Numbered from the stretch's first letter, positions 35,367 to 45,430 are shown. The stretch: DNA of 64,000 nucleotides from Vallitalea okinawensis (GCF_002964605.1 NZ_PQDH01000007.1:248001-312000); one strand, 5' to 3'. Program-made: numbers and translations. The notes: a model not told the origin generated them from the sequence alone.

Positions 35367-38366
35367 TTAAATTCCCCCTAAATTAAAACTTATCATGTTA
35401 TAAAAGATAATCTTAGATAATATATCTTTGTCTGCTAATTCATAAGATGGATTTAATAGTATTTTGCCTTTGCCATAGTCAATACTAGCCATAGTAACAC
35501 GCATAATATCATGACGTGCCATCCATAAACCATATACTCTTTTATCATACTTACTCTCAAATGGATAAAAACCATTAGGGTCACCAGTTGGTTGCCATCC
35601 ATTAGTTGATATCACATTACCTGATGGGAAGGCATCTCCAATGAATTCACTTACATAACCCCAACCATTTCCGTACCAAAAGCCAGTTTGCTCACATCCC
35701 CACTCTGTAACAGCTTCAGAGAGAATGTCAACATCAAGTAATAACTTAGCCCAGCCTTCGTTGAAGTTAATAACCATGGTTGAACCTTCTTTAACCTTGT
35801 GAAGCATTGTCGTCAGTTCATTCTTATCAGGTACTTCAGCAGCTGCAATAAAATCGTAGCTTGCATGAGGGTTAAAGTCTTCATAAGTTGCATTAGCAGC
35901 CTTAAGAGCCTTTGTAGCTGCATCCCACTTATAGGTACATCCTTTTAGTTCCTTTAATTGATCTCCAAAGGATTGAGGATTGTCAAGCAAAACTTGCTCT
36001 TTACCTTCTGCAACTATATCTCCTTCATTATCTATTAATACAGCATCAAATGAAACATGACCACCTGCTAATTTCGAATCCAATGTTAGCTTTATTTTGT
36101 CTAGTTCTTGTGCAAAGGTATCGCCACCTTTAACATGAACAACCATATCTTTCTTGTTGGTATACTTATAGCCCTTCCTATCCCTAACAGTAATAGACAT
36201 CTTATAGTCACCAGCAGTAAGAGCACCTTCGTTAATAAGTACGCAACGAAGGTCTACTTTACCATTTGGTTTAAAGTAAGCACCATTACTACGGAACAAG
36301 GCTATTTGTAATGGTCTTGTCCAATAAGCATAGTCCTCTGCTGGTCCTTTTAAGTTTCGTCCCTCATCACAAAGAGCAGAATCCCAGTCCATGCCCGCGC
36401 GTTCTTGTCCTTCTAATTGACTACCTACCTGGGGACCTGAACTCCAACCATTGATAGCGTAGCCATCTGTTGCATCATAACTACACATGGTCTGACTGAA
36501 ACGCCCATCGATGTACATTAGCCCTCTACCTGCTTGCTTGGATACATCACTCTTGGACTGAATAGTTCCATCGCATGTACCTTCTAAATGCCACTTATCA
36601 TAGTTAGCCTCTAGCTTATCATGCATGCCTTGATAGATATTGTTATCATAGCCTTCCCTCCCATCCGGCAAATTCTTTTGATCCTCACAGACATCATACC
36701 AATTAGCCGGACCACAGTAGCAACCAACTTCTCCCCAGTAACGAGTTGGTCTTGTCTTCTTAACTTGATGGGACTCAAATATTTCCTCTTCAAACCTATC
36801 TGATGCATTGACTGTATGACAGTCCACATGATCTTTTTCTAATTGACTTGAGTAGGGTTTATAATTATAGTGTGAAAAGTGCTTAACCACACGACGCTCA
36901 GGTGCACAGGTAATGGAATGCTTCATAAAAGAGCCTAATAAGTTAAGAAATGATGGCCAAGCATTAGACCCTGAACTATTAATTATAAATCTCGAATCAT
37001 CTAGCTCATTTGCTAATTGAAGTACTTTTGCCCGATAGTCTGTAAACTTTTTATCCTCATTAGCCATGGTATATATAAGCAGAGAAGGATGGTTACGATC
37101 TCTTTTGATCATACGTTCCAAGCGCACCTCAAAAAGTTCCATTAGAAGAGGATGGTTTTCGATTCCAAAGGCAGGTAATCCTTTCGGCGTCAAAAAAAGA
37201 TCTCCAGTCTTAATACCCCCTGGCTCTTCGTACATGTATAAACCCAGTTCATCTGCTTTTTCCATTATCAAAGGCTCACCAATTTGACGATGGAAGTTAA
37301 TCGCTGTATGACCAATAGCCTTTGCATTTCTTACACTTTTCTCTGCCATTTCTTCTGTAGCATAAGCACCTGTATGGGCATAATACCCCCAGTCAATGGC
37401 TGACTTATGACGAATACGTTCGCCATTTAAGAAGTATTGTAGATTACCCGTAGTAGCTTCTTTTACTTCCATAACTCTAAAGCCAAATCGTTCACAGATA
37501 TCATCGGTTTGTTCACCTTCCGAAATTGTAACCTTGCAGTTATATAAGTTTGGTGAATGGATGTCCCATAGTTTAGCCTCAGGCACCACAATTTGTTTAT
37601 TGAATGTATTGGCCCCTTTGCTTAGTAAGGTTTTAAAGGAATCTTTGAATACATAAGCTTTACTCTCTACTTTTGATATCTCAATCTCAACTTTTGCTTC
37701 CCCTTCTACATGGCTATTTACCTCTGTTATAATTTCCAGTTTATTACCACATGCAGGAAGGATATTTTTAACAAATACATTTTCAATATAGGTTTTATCC
37801 GTCATAACAAGAGATACATGACCTACAATACTGAAATCATGGGATGGCAGCATGGTACATTCTCCCCAATTAAAAGCAAAAACATCATTCCACCCTCTAG
37901 TACCACCAGCATTAGTGATTCGAACTGCCATTTTGTTAACCTGTCCATACTTGACTACCTTAGTAATATCCACATCAAAAGGTGTTTCAGATACTAAATC
38001 ATAACCCATTAATCGCTCATTCACATAAATTTCAGCACGTAAACGAGTTTTCTCAAAATGGAGAGCTATTCGCTTTCCTTCTGCTTCAGTAGGTATTATA
38101 AGGTCGGTGAAGTACCAGCTGACGCCATGGTATTCCCAATCATTAACCCCTTTACTATAGAATTCTTCCACTGTGGCAGGTAATGTGATTGTCTTGCCGT
38201 CTTGCTCTTCTAGTTTTGACCACCCTACTGTTGGCGGATTCATTGGTAATTTTGATATGTCCTTGGATTCATTAGGTGTGTAGAGCTTATCATTCTGCCA
38301 CTTTGCTTCTTGATCAAGCCATAAATGCCATTGCTGTTGACTTATATCTCTCCTCTGTCTCGCCAT
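35367..38366 (-). CDS. Glycoside hydrolase family 2-like enzyme
   Basis: 999 residues, AAGGAGGGG before the ATG, no signal peptide, therefore cytoplasmic. The N-terminal jelly-roll (about 60-180) includes HGVSWYFTDL and LHFEKTRLRAEIYVN. An immunoglobulin-like domain follows (185-300), then the catalytic barrel from about 305. The acid/base Glu is in IYTMANED (E437). A probable nucleophile is in RYWGEVGC (E546), although spacing and the CYCGP continuation are unusual. It likely removes a beta-linked sugar (galactoside, glucuronide or similar) from imported oligosaccharides; the exact linkage cannot be told. It is flanked on both sides by URO-D-like genes in one operon. Confidence 0.85.
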   Translation of the reverse strand: MARQRRDISQQQWHLWLDQEAKWQNDKLYTPNESKDISKLPMNPPTVGWSKLEEQDGKTITLPATVEEFYSKGVNDWEYHGVSWYFTDLIIPTEAEGKRIALHFEKTRLRAEIYVNERLMGYDLVSETPFDVDITKVVKYGQVNKMAVRITNAGGTRGWNDVFAFNWGECTMLPSHDFSIVGHVSLVMTDKTYIENVFVKNILPACGNKLEIITEVNSHVEGEAKVEIEISKVESKAYVFKDSFKTLLSKGANTFNKQIVVPEAKLWDIHSPNLYNCKVTISEGEQTDDICERFGFRVMEVKEATTGNLQYFLNGERIRHKSAIDWGYYAHTGAYATEEMAEKSVRNAKAIGHTAINFHRQIGEPLIMEKADELGLYMYEEPGGIKTGDLFLTPKGLPAFGIENHPLLMELFEVRLERMIKRDRNHPSLLIYTMANEDKKFTDYRAKVLQLANELDDSRFIINSSGSNAWPSFLNLLGSFMKHSITCAPERRVVKHFSHYNYKPYSSQLEKDHVDCHTVNASDRFEEEIFESHQVKKTRPTRYWGEVGCYCGPANWYDVCEDQKNLPDGREGYDNNIYQGMHDKLEANYDKWHLEGTCDGTIQSKSDVSKQAGRGLMYIDGRFSQTMCSYDATDGYAINGWSSGPQVGSQLEGQERAGMDWDSALCDEGRNLKGPAEDYAYWTRPLQIALFRSNGAYFKPNGKVDLRCVLINEGALTAGDYKMSITVRDRKGYKYTNKKDMVVHVKGGDTFAQELDKIKLTLDSKLAGGHVSFDAVLIDNEGDIVAEGKEQVLLDNPQSFGDQLKELKGCTYKWDAATKALKAANATYEDFNPHASYDFIAAAEVPDKNELTTMLHKVKEGSTMVINFNEGWAKLLLDVDILSEAVTEWGCEQTGFWYGNGWGYVSEFIGDAFPSGNVISTNGWQPTGDPNGFYPFESKYDKRVYGLWMARHDIMRVTMASIDYGKGKILLNPSYELADKDILSKIIFYNMISFNLGGI

Positions 38367-38380
38367 AACTTATCCCCTCC

Positions 38381-39697
38381 TTACAGTTTATCAATCTCTT
38401 CTCTTGCAATCTCAACCCAACGAGTAATGTTTCTAGGATTATTACCAAGAGTGTGGTTATCTTTCATAATTAACTCTACACGGCAACCTTTTGCTGCATT
38501 TAAAGTATCTCTAAGTTCATTTCTAACCACCTCTTCTTTCATTTGAGGTAATGAAAGTGGTGTTGGTGAAGGTTTTACTGACATGATATAACGATTGCCA
38601 AGCAAATTAGCCATTTTCTCTTTATTCGCCCAAGGTGATGTGGATACACGCCTAAGATGTGGTATTTTCTTTACATAATCCCACCGAACATCAATAGGCT
38701 CGCAACACCCATAACAATTTAAGCCAAAACGCTCTAGGATTGGCATTTGATATGGAAGAATAAATTCATTAAACATTTCAGGACTAACACCTACAGTCTC
38801 TTGACTTTCACAAAAGCCCCACATCTGATGTGTAGTCACATTACCTGTTATTTCTGATTCAGTTGGTAACTCTTTCGTCCATCCGAAGCCACCAGAACCA
38901 ACATATGTACCTTCTGTATTGGAAGACAATAAGCTATTTTGCTCCATCCAATCTAGTCTAGCCAAATAGCCATCTCTTAATATCCCCATCAATTCATGGA
39001 CATAATCAGGATTCAGTATTAAATCCATCATCAAATTATCAAGCCCACGTAGATTAATGAAATCCCAGGTCATCCCTAGAGTCCACCACCAAGTATTCTT
39101 TCTACGTACAGTAAGAATACCATCAAATACTTCATGTGCCAGGTCTAACATCTTATCCGATGCCCCTTGATCAATGATGATTTCAGGAAATTTGACTTTT
39201 GGTAAATCTCTTTCATAATCCATGATAGCTGGATCAACTTTGTAACTGCCGTTTTCACCACCACCATGTTTCTTAAGTTCTACCCCCCATCCAGTATCAC
39301 TATAGCAGTATGGTACATCAAAATATGGTTCAATAACTTTATCATCTTTGATTACTTCTGCCCAATATATTTGTTTACGTAAGAACATTTCCCACACACG
39401 AGCAAGTGGATCTTCACAAACTAAAGAATCTGAAGGTATGATCTCATTCCAGCCATTTTCTGGATCAGCAAAAACAAGTGGACGAACATTTTGTAAATCA
39501 TTATGACGTGTCCATAGAATAATCTTTTCCTTTTCAATATCTCTTTCTGACAGCTCTGAAACTTTATTAGCCAGCATTCTTAACTCTGCTACTTCCTTAT
39601 TCGTAAATGTATATTTAGTATGAATTTCTGAAATGAGTGGGAAACCAGCTGCAGTCTGTAGTGTTGCCGGATCAGTTTTATTCTCTTTAATCATCAT
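38381..39697 (-). CDS. URO-D-like protein 3
   Basis: 438 residues, start chosen at the ATG at 39697 (9 bases after GGAGAG). Longer than the other two URO-D-like proteins. It has WTLGMTWDFINLRG, then LNCYGCCEPIDVRWD with a cysteine cluster that could bind zinc as in MtaA-type methyltransferases, and MKDNHTLGNNPRN near the C-terminus. First gene of the operon that continues with GH2 and URO-D-like 2. The promoter carries a ROK-type operator, so expression should follow a sugar signal. Function unknown. Confidence 0.75.
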   Translation of the reverse strand: MMIKENKTDPATLQTAAGFPLISEIHTKYTFTNKEVAELRMLANKVSELSERDIEKEKIILWTRHNDLQNVRPLVFADPENGWNEIIPSDSLVCEDPLARVWEMFLRKQIYWAEVIKDDKVIEPYFDVPYCYSDTGWGVELKKHGGGENGSYKVDPAIMDYERDLPKVKFPEIIIDQGASDKMLDLAHEVFDGILTVRRKNTWWWTLGMTWDFINLRGLDNLMMDLILNPDYVHELMGILRDGYLARLDWMEQNSLLSSNTEGTYVGSGGFGWTKELPTESEITGNVTTHQMWGFCESQETVGVSPEMFNEFILPYQMPILERFGLNCYGCCEPIDVRWDYVKKIPHLRRVSTSPWANKEKMANLLGNRYIMSVKPSPTPLSLPQMKEEVVRNELRDTLNAAKGCRVELIMKDNHTLGNNPRNITRWVEIAREEIDKL

Positions 39698-39743
39698 TTT
39701 TCTCATCTCTCCTTATCTTCCAATAAACTTATCATTAATCAAC

Positions 39744-39787
39744 ATTATAACAGTCTTAATTTAAGTTTGTCAACAAAGTTTACAAAC
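39744..39787 (-). promoter_or_regulatory. Promoter with ROK-type operator
   Basis: On the minus strand TTGACA (39773-39768) and TATAAT (39749-39744) are 18 bases apart. GTTTGT and ACAAAC arms at 39765-39787 (11-nt centre) overlap the -35 box and resemble XylR/ROK operators. The adjacent ROK gene is the obvious regulator. Confidence 0.7.
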
Positions 39788-39917
39788 GTTTTAGTTCAAT
39801 ATAACTATCATTATAAGCCTAACTTTTAGTCCTACATTCACTAACCTGTTGTATATATTTGGCTTATCTATTATAATGAATTAAATGTGAACTATTTCGA
39901 AAATAAGGAGAATTGGT

Positions 39918-41147
39918 ATGTTAAATACTTACGAAAACAAACCAAAGACTGTTAAATTAAATAATAGAAGATTAATATTAAATTACATGATCGAATCTGG
40001 TATTGTGACTATCGCAGATATTCGTAGTGATATTAATCTAAGCAAAACTACTTTTACGAAGATCATGAATTATTTATTAGAAAAAAACTTAATATTAGAG
40101 GTAGGGAAATCAAATTCTACTGATGAAGGTGGCCGTAAGGCTGTTACCTATCATTTCAATTCAGAATACGCCTATTGTATCGCCATTCACCTATTCCCAG
40201 ATGAACTATATTCTGTCATCACTGACCTTAACTCAAAAGTCTTGCATTCAAAATCAGAATATATATCAGCAGATATAACATTTGAAGCTATCATTTCATT
40301 GATGGCTGATTTTGTTAGAGCGCTAATGGAACTACAGAATGTTTCTCTACATCAGCTTGCTGGAATAGCTGTAGGCTCTCATGGTTTAACAGACTATCAA
40401 ACTGGTATTACTCATTATTCACCTCATTTCAAAAATTGGCCGAAGGATAGCTCCATTGAAGGAGCTTTAAAGAAGCAATTTCCTGAAATAACTGAAATAT
40501 TCGTTGATAATCAAATAAGGTTTCAAACACTGGCAGAAAAAAATAGGGGCTGCGCAATTAACAAGAAGAATGTTATTGTCATTGAGGCTGGTATTGGTTT
40601 AGTAGCAGGTATCATAGTAAAGGAACAAATTAAACGGGGAACCCACTCCTTTGCTGGTGAAATTGGCCATATGCCATTAAATCCTGAATCAGATGAATGT
40701 TGTTCCTGTGGTGCAAAAGGATGCTTTGAAGCACTGGTTTCGGAGAAAAGATTGCATAGACTAGCTCAAGAAATGAGAGGGACTTATCCTAATTCAATTT
40801 TATTCCAAAATCATGATGAAGTAACTATTGTTTCTATTTTAGATGCTGCAAAACTTAATGATCTACTAGCCGTACAACTTATTGATGAGGTATCAAAATG
40901 GTTTGCTATAGGTATCATCAATACCGTTTTGATGTATGACCCTGAGATCATTGTTATACAAGGAGCTTATTCTCATGGAGGTAAACCATTTCTTGATGCT
41001 ATCCATAATAAGATTTCTCAGTATGCTCCTATACTTGTTAATATAAATGTTACGCTTGATTTGTCTACCTTAGGAAAAGACCGCGGAACATTAGGTGGCT
41101 CATTGCATGTTGCTCAAAGATTTTTGGAGAAACTAAGCTTGGATTAA
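39918..41147 (+). CDS. ROK-family transcriptional repressor (XylR/NagC-like)
   Basis: 409 residues, AAGGAG before the ATG. An N-terminal winged helix (about 15-70: VTIADIRSDINLSKTTFTK) is fused to a ROK sugar-kinase-like domain. That domain has VIEAGIGLVAGI (phosphate loop region), the ExGH-type metal His in GEIGHMPLN, and the zinc motif CCSCGAKGC. It is divergent from the URO-D/GH2 operon and probably represses it until a sugar binds. The last 16 codons (HVAQRFLEK region) are repeated at 61.35 kb. Confidence 0.93.
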   Translation: MLNTYENKPKTVKLNNRRLILNYMIESGIVTIADIRSDINLSKTTFTKIMNYLLEKNLILEVGKSNSTDEGGRKAVTYHFNSEYAYCIAIHLFPDELYSVITDLNSKVLHSKSEYISADITFEAIISLMADFVRALMELQNVSLHQLAGIAVGSHGLTDYQTGITHYSPHFKNWPKDSSIEGALKKQFPEITEIFVDNQIRFQTLAEKNRGCAINKKNVIVIEAGIGLVAGIIVKEQIKRGTHSFAGEIGHMPLNPESDECCSCGAKGCFEALVSEKRLHRLAQEMRGTYPNSILFQNHDEVTIVSILDAAKLNDLLAVQLIDEVSKWFAIGIINTVLMYDPEIIVIQGAYSHGGKPFLDAIHNKISQYAPILVNINVTLDLSTLGKDRGTLGGSLHVAQRFLEKLSLD

Positions 41148-41225
41148 TTCCAAGCTTTATTCATGGACTTCAGTTATACAGTTAGTTGAGTATATAGAGA
41201 ATCATATTTACCAAGGAGGGAAATA

Positions 41226-42122
41226 ATGAACGAGAAATTACACCATGCAAAAAAGACACAAGTTGTACTATTAGGAACTGGTACACCTAATGCGGACCCC
41301 GATAGGTCAGGTCCAGCAGTAGCCATCGTCGTAGGTGATAATTCTTATTTAGTTGATTTTGGTCCAGGGATTGTTAGAAGAGCAGCCCAGGCATATAGAG
41401 ATGGAATCGTTGAACTGAAACCAAAGAATCTCAAACGAGCTTTCTTAACTCATTTACATTCTGACCATAGTGTTGGCTACCCTGATCTAATATTCACACC
41501 ATGGGTTCTTGATAGGGATGAACCCTTAAAGGTTTTTGGCCCAAAGGGGTTAAGATCTATGACCGATCACATTTTAGCTGCCTATCAACAAGATATTGAT
41601 GAAAGGTTAAATGGTCTAGAACCAGCTAATAATAGAGGTTGTGAGGTTGAAGTTAATGAAATCACCCCTGGTATAATCTATCAAGATGAAAATGTTAAGG
41701 TTAAGGCTTTTCCTGTCAAGCATGGTTCCTTTGAAGCCTATGGCTATAAATTTTACACATCTGATAAAACAATTGTCATCTCTGGTGATACCGCTCCAAC
41801 AGAAACAATCATTGATTATGCAAGGGATTGTGATATTTTAATTCATGAAGTGTATTCATCAGCAGGTGTAAAAGAAAGGTCTAAGGAGTGGAAGAAATAT
41901 CATACCAATGTCCATACATCTTCCTATGAACTTGGTGAAATTGCCTCAAAAGCTAAGCCGAAACTACTTGTTCTATATCATCAACTATTCATGTTAGATA
42001 TACATAGTGATGATATAGACTTAGTCTCAAAAGTAGCACAACGCGAGTACGAAATTGTGGAAGAAGTTAAAGAAATATTTGATGGAGAAGTTATATCTGG
42101 AAAAGACTTAGATGTATATTAA
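41226..42122 (+). CDS. Metallo-beta-lactamase-fold hydrolase (RNase Z-like)
   Basis: 298 residues, AAGGAGG upstream. Metal motifs: THLHSDH (near 79), KHGSFEAYG, VISGDTAPT and LYHQLF, in the order seen in RNase Z/arylsulfatase-like MBL proteins. The N-terminal LLGTGTPNADPDRSGPA is typical of the same group. It lacks the long exosite arm of tRNase Z, so a small-molecule hydrolase is more likely than tRNA processing. It lies 78 bases after the ROK gene on the same strand. Confidence 0.85.
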   Translation: MNEKLHHAKKTQVVLLGTGTPNADPDRSGPAVAIVVGDNSYLVDFGPGIVRRAAQAYRDGIVELKPKNLKRAFLTHLHSDHSVGYPDLIFTPWVLDRDEPLKVFGPKGLRSMTDHILAAYQQDIDERLNGLEPANNRGCEVEVNEITPGIIYQDENVKVKAFPVKHGSFEAYGYKFYTSDKTIVISGDTAPTETIIDYARDCDILIHEVYSSAGVKERSKEWKKYHTNVHTSSYELGEIASKAKPKLLVLYHQLFMLDIHSDDIDLVSKVAQREYEIVEEVKEIFDGEVISGKDLDVY

Positions 42123-42136
42123 AAGATTACTAAATT

Positions 42137-42156
42137 GTCGTAGCTAAGCATACGAC
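42137..42156. terminator. Convergent hairpin between MBL hydrolase and eutG
   Basis: GTCGTA and TACGAC form a 6-bp stem with an 8-nt loop. Weak T-tracts on both sides. Confidence 0.45.
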
Positions 42157-42232
42157 TCATCTTTCCTCCTATTTATTATCAGGTATGATATTTAAATAAG
42201 ACACTTTAAACCTATGCAGAGAGGCATTTGAA

Positions 42233-43384
42233 CTACCTGCCAGTATAAGCTTCTTTTAAAACTTCTGTCAATTCTTCAAATTCAGGCTTCCTAGGGTTAG
42301 AACCTGTGCATACATCTTCTAAAGCTGAACGGGCCATAATATCCACTTTCCTCTCATATCTGTCTGTATCTATACCATAAGCCTGTAGGGTTAGTGGGAT
42401 TCCCATCTTCTCATTGAGAATTTTTACAGCTTCAATGAGACTTCTAATACCTTCTTCTATGGATGAAGCTGGTAACCCTATGTCTTTTGCTATACTATAA
42501 TAGCCCTCAGCTGCATGAGTCAGCTTACTATATAATCCAGCATTATACTTAATAATATAGGGCAGTAAGATTGCATTGGCTCTACCATGGGATATCTTGA
42601 ACATGCCTCCTATTGCATGAGCTAGGCTATGATTAATACCTAGACCTGCATTGGTAAAACCAATACCAGCCATACATGAAGCCTCCTGCATCTTCTGTCT
42701 GGCATCCATATCATTGCCATTATTATACGTTCGTATAAGATAAGTAAAAACATCCTTTATGGCTTTCTTCGCATAAATATCTGTATAGTCAGAGGCATTT
42801 GTTGATACAAATGCTTCAATAGCATGTACAAGGACATCCATTCCTGTATCAGCTGTTACAGACGGTGGTACTGTTCTTGTGAACTCTGCATCCAATATGG
42901 CAACATCAGGAATCATCATGTTATCCACTAGTGGAATCTTAACCTTGTTTTTCTTATCTGTCACCACTGAAAAAGCCGTTACCTCTGACCCAGTACCACT
43001 GGTCGTAGGAATAGCCACGAACCAAGGTTTTTTAATCGCTTTACTCTCCACCAATTCCTCTTTGGTCTTAATACAGAAATACATAATTGCCTTAGCTGCA
43101 TCAATAGCAGACCCGCCACCTACTGCTAGTAAGAGATCAGGCTTCATCCTAATAATGTGATGGAGGCCTTTTGTAACAGTTTCAACAGAGGGATTAGGCT
43201 CTACCTCATCAAAGATCGTGTATGGAACCTTTCTCTCATCCAACAAGTTTGTTATTTTTTTAACTAATCCAAGTTTGACCATAAACTGGTCCGTTACTAT
43301 TAAAGCTTGTTCGTAATCTAAATCATGAATATAATTAACTGAATTCATCCCATAGTGAATCTCGGTTTTAGATTGAAACTTCAT
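42233..43384 (-). CDS. eutG: Iron-containing alcohol dehydrogenase
   Basis: 383 residues from the ATG at 43384 (GGGAGG upstream). Rossmann-like GGGSAIDAAKAI near residue 88 and the iron ligands within LVHAIEAFVST and NHSLAHAIGG...HGRAN are in place. In the EUT compartment it reduces acetaldehyde to ethanol, regenerating NAD+ for EutE. Last gene of the 19-kb operon. Unlike several other cargo proteins it shows no obvious N-terminal encapsulation helix. Confidence 0.92.
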   Translation of the reverse strand: MKFQSKTEIHYGMNSVNYIHDLDYEQALIVTDQFMVKLGLVKKITNLLDERKVPYTIFDEVEPNPSVETVTKGLHHIIRMKPDLLLAVGGGSAIDAAKAIMYFCIKTKEELVESKAIKKPWFVAIPTTSGTGSEVTAFSVVTDKKNKVKIPLVDNMMIPDVAILDAEFTRTVPPSVTADTGMDVLVHAIEAFVSTNASDYTDIYAKKAIKDVFTYLIRTYNNGNDMDARQKMQEASCMAGIGFTNAGLGINHSLAHAIGGMFKISHGRANAILLPYIIKYNAGLYSKLTHAAEGYYSIAKDIGLPASSIEEGIRSLIEAVKILNEKMGIPLTLQAYGIDTDRYERKVDIMARSALEDVCTGSNPRKPEFEELTEVLKEAYTGR

Positions 43385-43442
43385 CTTGATGCCTCCCAAT
43401 TGTGTTAGGATAGGGGCTGCCTCGTAAGACACCCCCTCTATC

Positions 43443-43907
43443 TTAGTTTTCTTTTGTGGTTTCTTCCCAGTTAGCTGGGTAAGTCACATACATAAATCTT
43501 GCATATTCAGGTGCACTAAATTGAATGGATGTGTTCTTTGGGATAAAGATAATATCCCCTTTGTTCCCAACTACTCTTTTACCATCAATGACAATCTCCA
43601 ATGTACCATCAATTACGTAGTCCACTTCATCATATGTAAGGGTCCAGTCAAAAGTTGTTTCTTTCATTTCCATCATTCCACAACCTAGCCTAGGACTTTC
43701 ATCTAATGTTAATACATCTGTAAGATATACCTGATCGCCTTCCTTACCTGTATCGAACTTCTCACACTTAACTGTATTGGCTTTTATGGAGATAACACCA
43801 CTAGAATCTACTGTTTTGTTAAATGCTGGTTTTGCTGTTACCATTTGTTGCTCTATCACTTTGCGAATGATTTCTTCAATCATTTTTTCATTGATATTGT
43901 CAATCAT
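43443..43907 (-). CDS. eutQ: EutQ cupin-type acetate kinase/assembly factor
   Basis: 154 residues from the ATG at 43907 (GGGTGGG upstream). A short amphipathic helix (MIEEIIRKVIEQQM) is followed by a low-complexity linker and a cupin domain from about 45 (GCGMMEM, DYVIDGTLEIVIDGKRV, GDIIFIPKNTSI). EutQ proteins have been reported to have acetate kinase activity and to act in shell assembly. This locus has no other acetate kinase, so EutQ may supply the ATP-forming step from the PduL product. The N-terminal helix probably targets it to the shell. Confidence 0.9.
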   Translation of the reverse strand: MIDNINEKMIEEIIRKVIEQQMVTAKPAFNKTVDSSGVISIKANTVKCEKFDTGKEGDQVYLTDVLTLDESPRLGCGMMEMKETTFDWTLTYDEVDYVIDGTLEIVIDGKRVVGNKGDIIFIPKNTSIQFSAPEYARFMYVTYPANWEETTKEN

Positions 43908-43943
43908 ACTCCCACCCACTTACTACATATTCTGTCATAAATC

Positions 43944-45062
43944 TTATTTTGCTACAGCTTTTGATGCGGTTTTTGTTGTAGCTTTTCCTAATGTTCTGTT
44001 AGCGATAACTACTGCTATCATAACTGCTGTAGCACCAGCGATTAACTTACCAACGACCATTGGGAAAATCATCTCTTGGTTAACACCAGCTGTAAAACCT
44101 AAGTGATCACCGAATACAAAAGATGCACTTACTGCAAAAGCTACGTTGATGATTTTACCACGGTTATCCATATCTTTCATAAGGCCAAACATAGGTATAT
44201 TATTTGCTAATGTTGCAACCATACCTGCAGCAGCTACATCTCCCATACCGAGTAATTTACCAAGCTTTAATAATGGTTTATTGAATACCTTGGTAATCAC
44301 ATAAACCATAGGGAATGCACCTGCAAGCATTAATGCTATAGATCCAACGATTTCAATACCATCTGAAACAGGTGCCATACCTGGAATAACAACAAAACCA
44401 GTAAGTGTTTCTATAATAATAGCAGCAAGACCAATAGTTATTACTGCTACTACACCCTTACCAAATACATTAAATCCTTTGATCATGCGATCAGGAATCT
44501 TCCAGAGACCAAGAGCTAATAAGAGAGATACAATAATAATTGGTACAAGGTTTTTTAAAATCATAGTAATACCAAATCCCGCTACAAGCCCCCCTACAAG
44601 ACATCCAATTGGAATTGTAATAAGACCTGCTAAAATACCGGTAGCTAAGAACTTATGATCTTCTTTTTTAATAATTCCTAAGGCCACAGGAATAGTAAAT
44701 ACGATTGTAGGACCCATCATACTTCCTAGGATTAATCCTGCAAATGTTCCTGCTTCCTGACTCTGAGCTAACTCCATTGCTAATGGGTAACCCCCCATGT
44801 CATTGGCTAATAAGGTTGTTGCAAACATAGCTGGGTCTGCTCCCAATGCTGTATATGCAGGTACAACCACCGGCTTAAGAATGGTAGCAAGCACTGGTGC
44901 TAGTGAAACAACCCCAACCATAGCAAGTGCTAGAGAACCCATTGCCATGATACCTTCCTCAAATTGCTCACCAAGACCAAATTTATTGCCTATGATCTTA
45001 TCCACTGCTCCTAATACCATAAATCCAACCATGATATAAACTATCAGTTCATTAATACTCAT
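43944..45062 (-). CDS. eutH: Ethanolamine transporter EutH
   Basis: 372 residues, GGAGGCG upstream, about ten to eleven hydrophobic segments. Characteristic EutH stretches: DMGGYPLAMELAQ, GLILGSMMGPTIVFTIP, GMVATLANNIPMF and FGDHLGFTAGV. It facilitates entry of protonated ethanolamine when external levels are low. Encoded late in the operon, between small accessory genes and eutQ. Confidence 0.95.
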   Translation of the reverse strand: MSINELIVYIMVGFMVLGAVDKIIGNKFGLGEQFEEGIMAMGSLALAMVGVVSLAPVLATILKPVVVPAYTALGADPAMFATTLLANDMGGYPLAMELAQSQEAGTFAGLILGSMMGPTIVFTIPVALGIIKKEDHKFLATGILAGLITIPIGCLVGGLVAGFGITMILKNLVPIIIVSLLLALGLWKIPDRMIKGFNVFGKGVVAVITIGLAAIIIETLTGFVVIPGMAPVSDGIEIVGSIALMLAGAFPMVYVITKVFNKPLLKLGKLLGMGDVAAAGMVATLANNIPMFGLMKDMDNRGKIINVAFAVSASFVFGDHLGFTAGVNQEMIFPMVVGKLIAGATAVMIAVVIANRTLGKATTKTASKAVAK

Positions 45063-45112
45063 GTAACCGCCTCCTCAAATTTTACATGCTTTCAAAAACT
45101 CTTCACCTAATA

Positions 45113-45430
45113 TTAATTGCTCATACCCATTTGCTTTAATAATTCTTTAGTTACCATACATATCTTGTCTTGGTCTGTTATTTGAAAGTCTCTTTCTAGA
45201 ACCTTCGTTATAGTAGTAATTATCTCTGATAAATCTTCTTTATTATTCTTACATGCAGAAACACTTATTTCTTTATTAGGTCTTTCCCCATACCTGATAA
45301 CAATACCATTATCCCGCAAAATATCTTTGACGGATGGGGATAGAATCATTGTTTTATTGACATAAAACGCTTTATCTTGTTCTTGGAAATACTGGGTGTA
45401 ATTTTTCCTTGTTATAAGAATTTTTCCCAT
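45113..45430 (-). CDS. Small EUT-locus protein resembling the EutT N-terminus
   Basis: 105 residues; ATG at 45430 with GAGGTG 7 bases upstream. The first 55 residues resemble the N-terminal segment of EutT: MILSPSVKDILRDNGIVIRYG compares with TIITPSAKQYLNEKGVMLVF of the EutT at 49994. The catalytic body of EutT is missing. The C-terminus ends in an amphipathic stretch (ICMVTKELLKQMG) like the encapsulation helices of neighbouring cargo. I do not recognise a named family. It could be a shell adaptor or a regulator of cofactor handling; this is inference. Confidence 0.7.
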   Translation of the reverse strand: MGKILITRKNYTQYFQEQDKAFYVNKTMILSPSVKDILRDNGIVIRYGERPNKEISVSACKNNKEDLSEIITTITKVLERDFQITDQDKICMVTKELLKQMGMSN

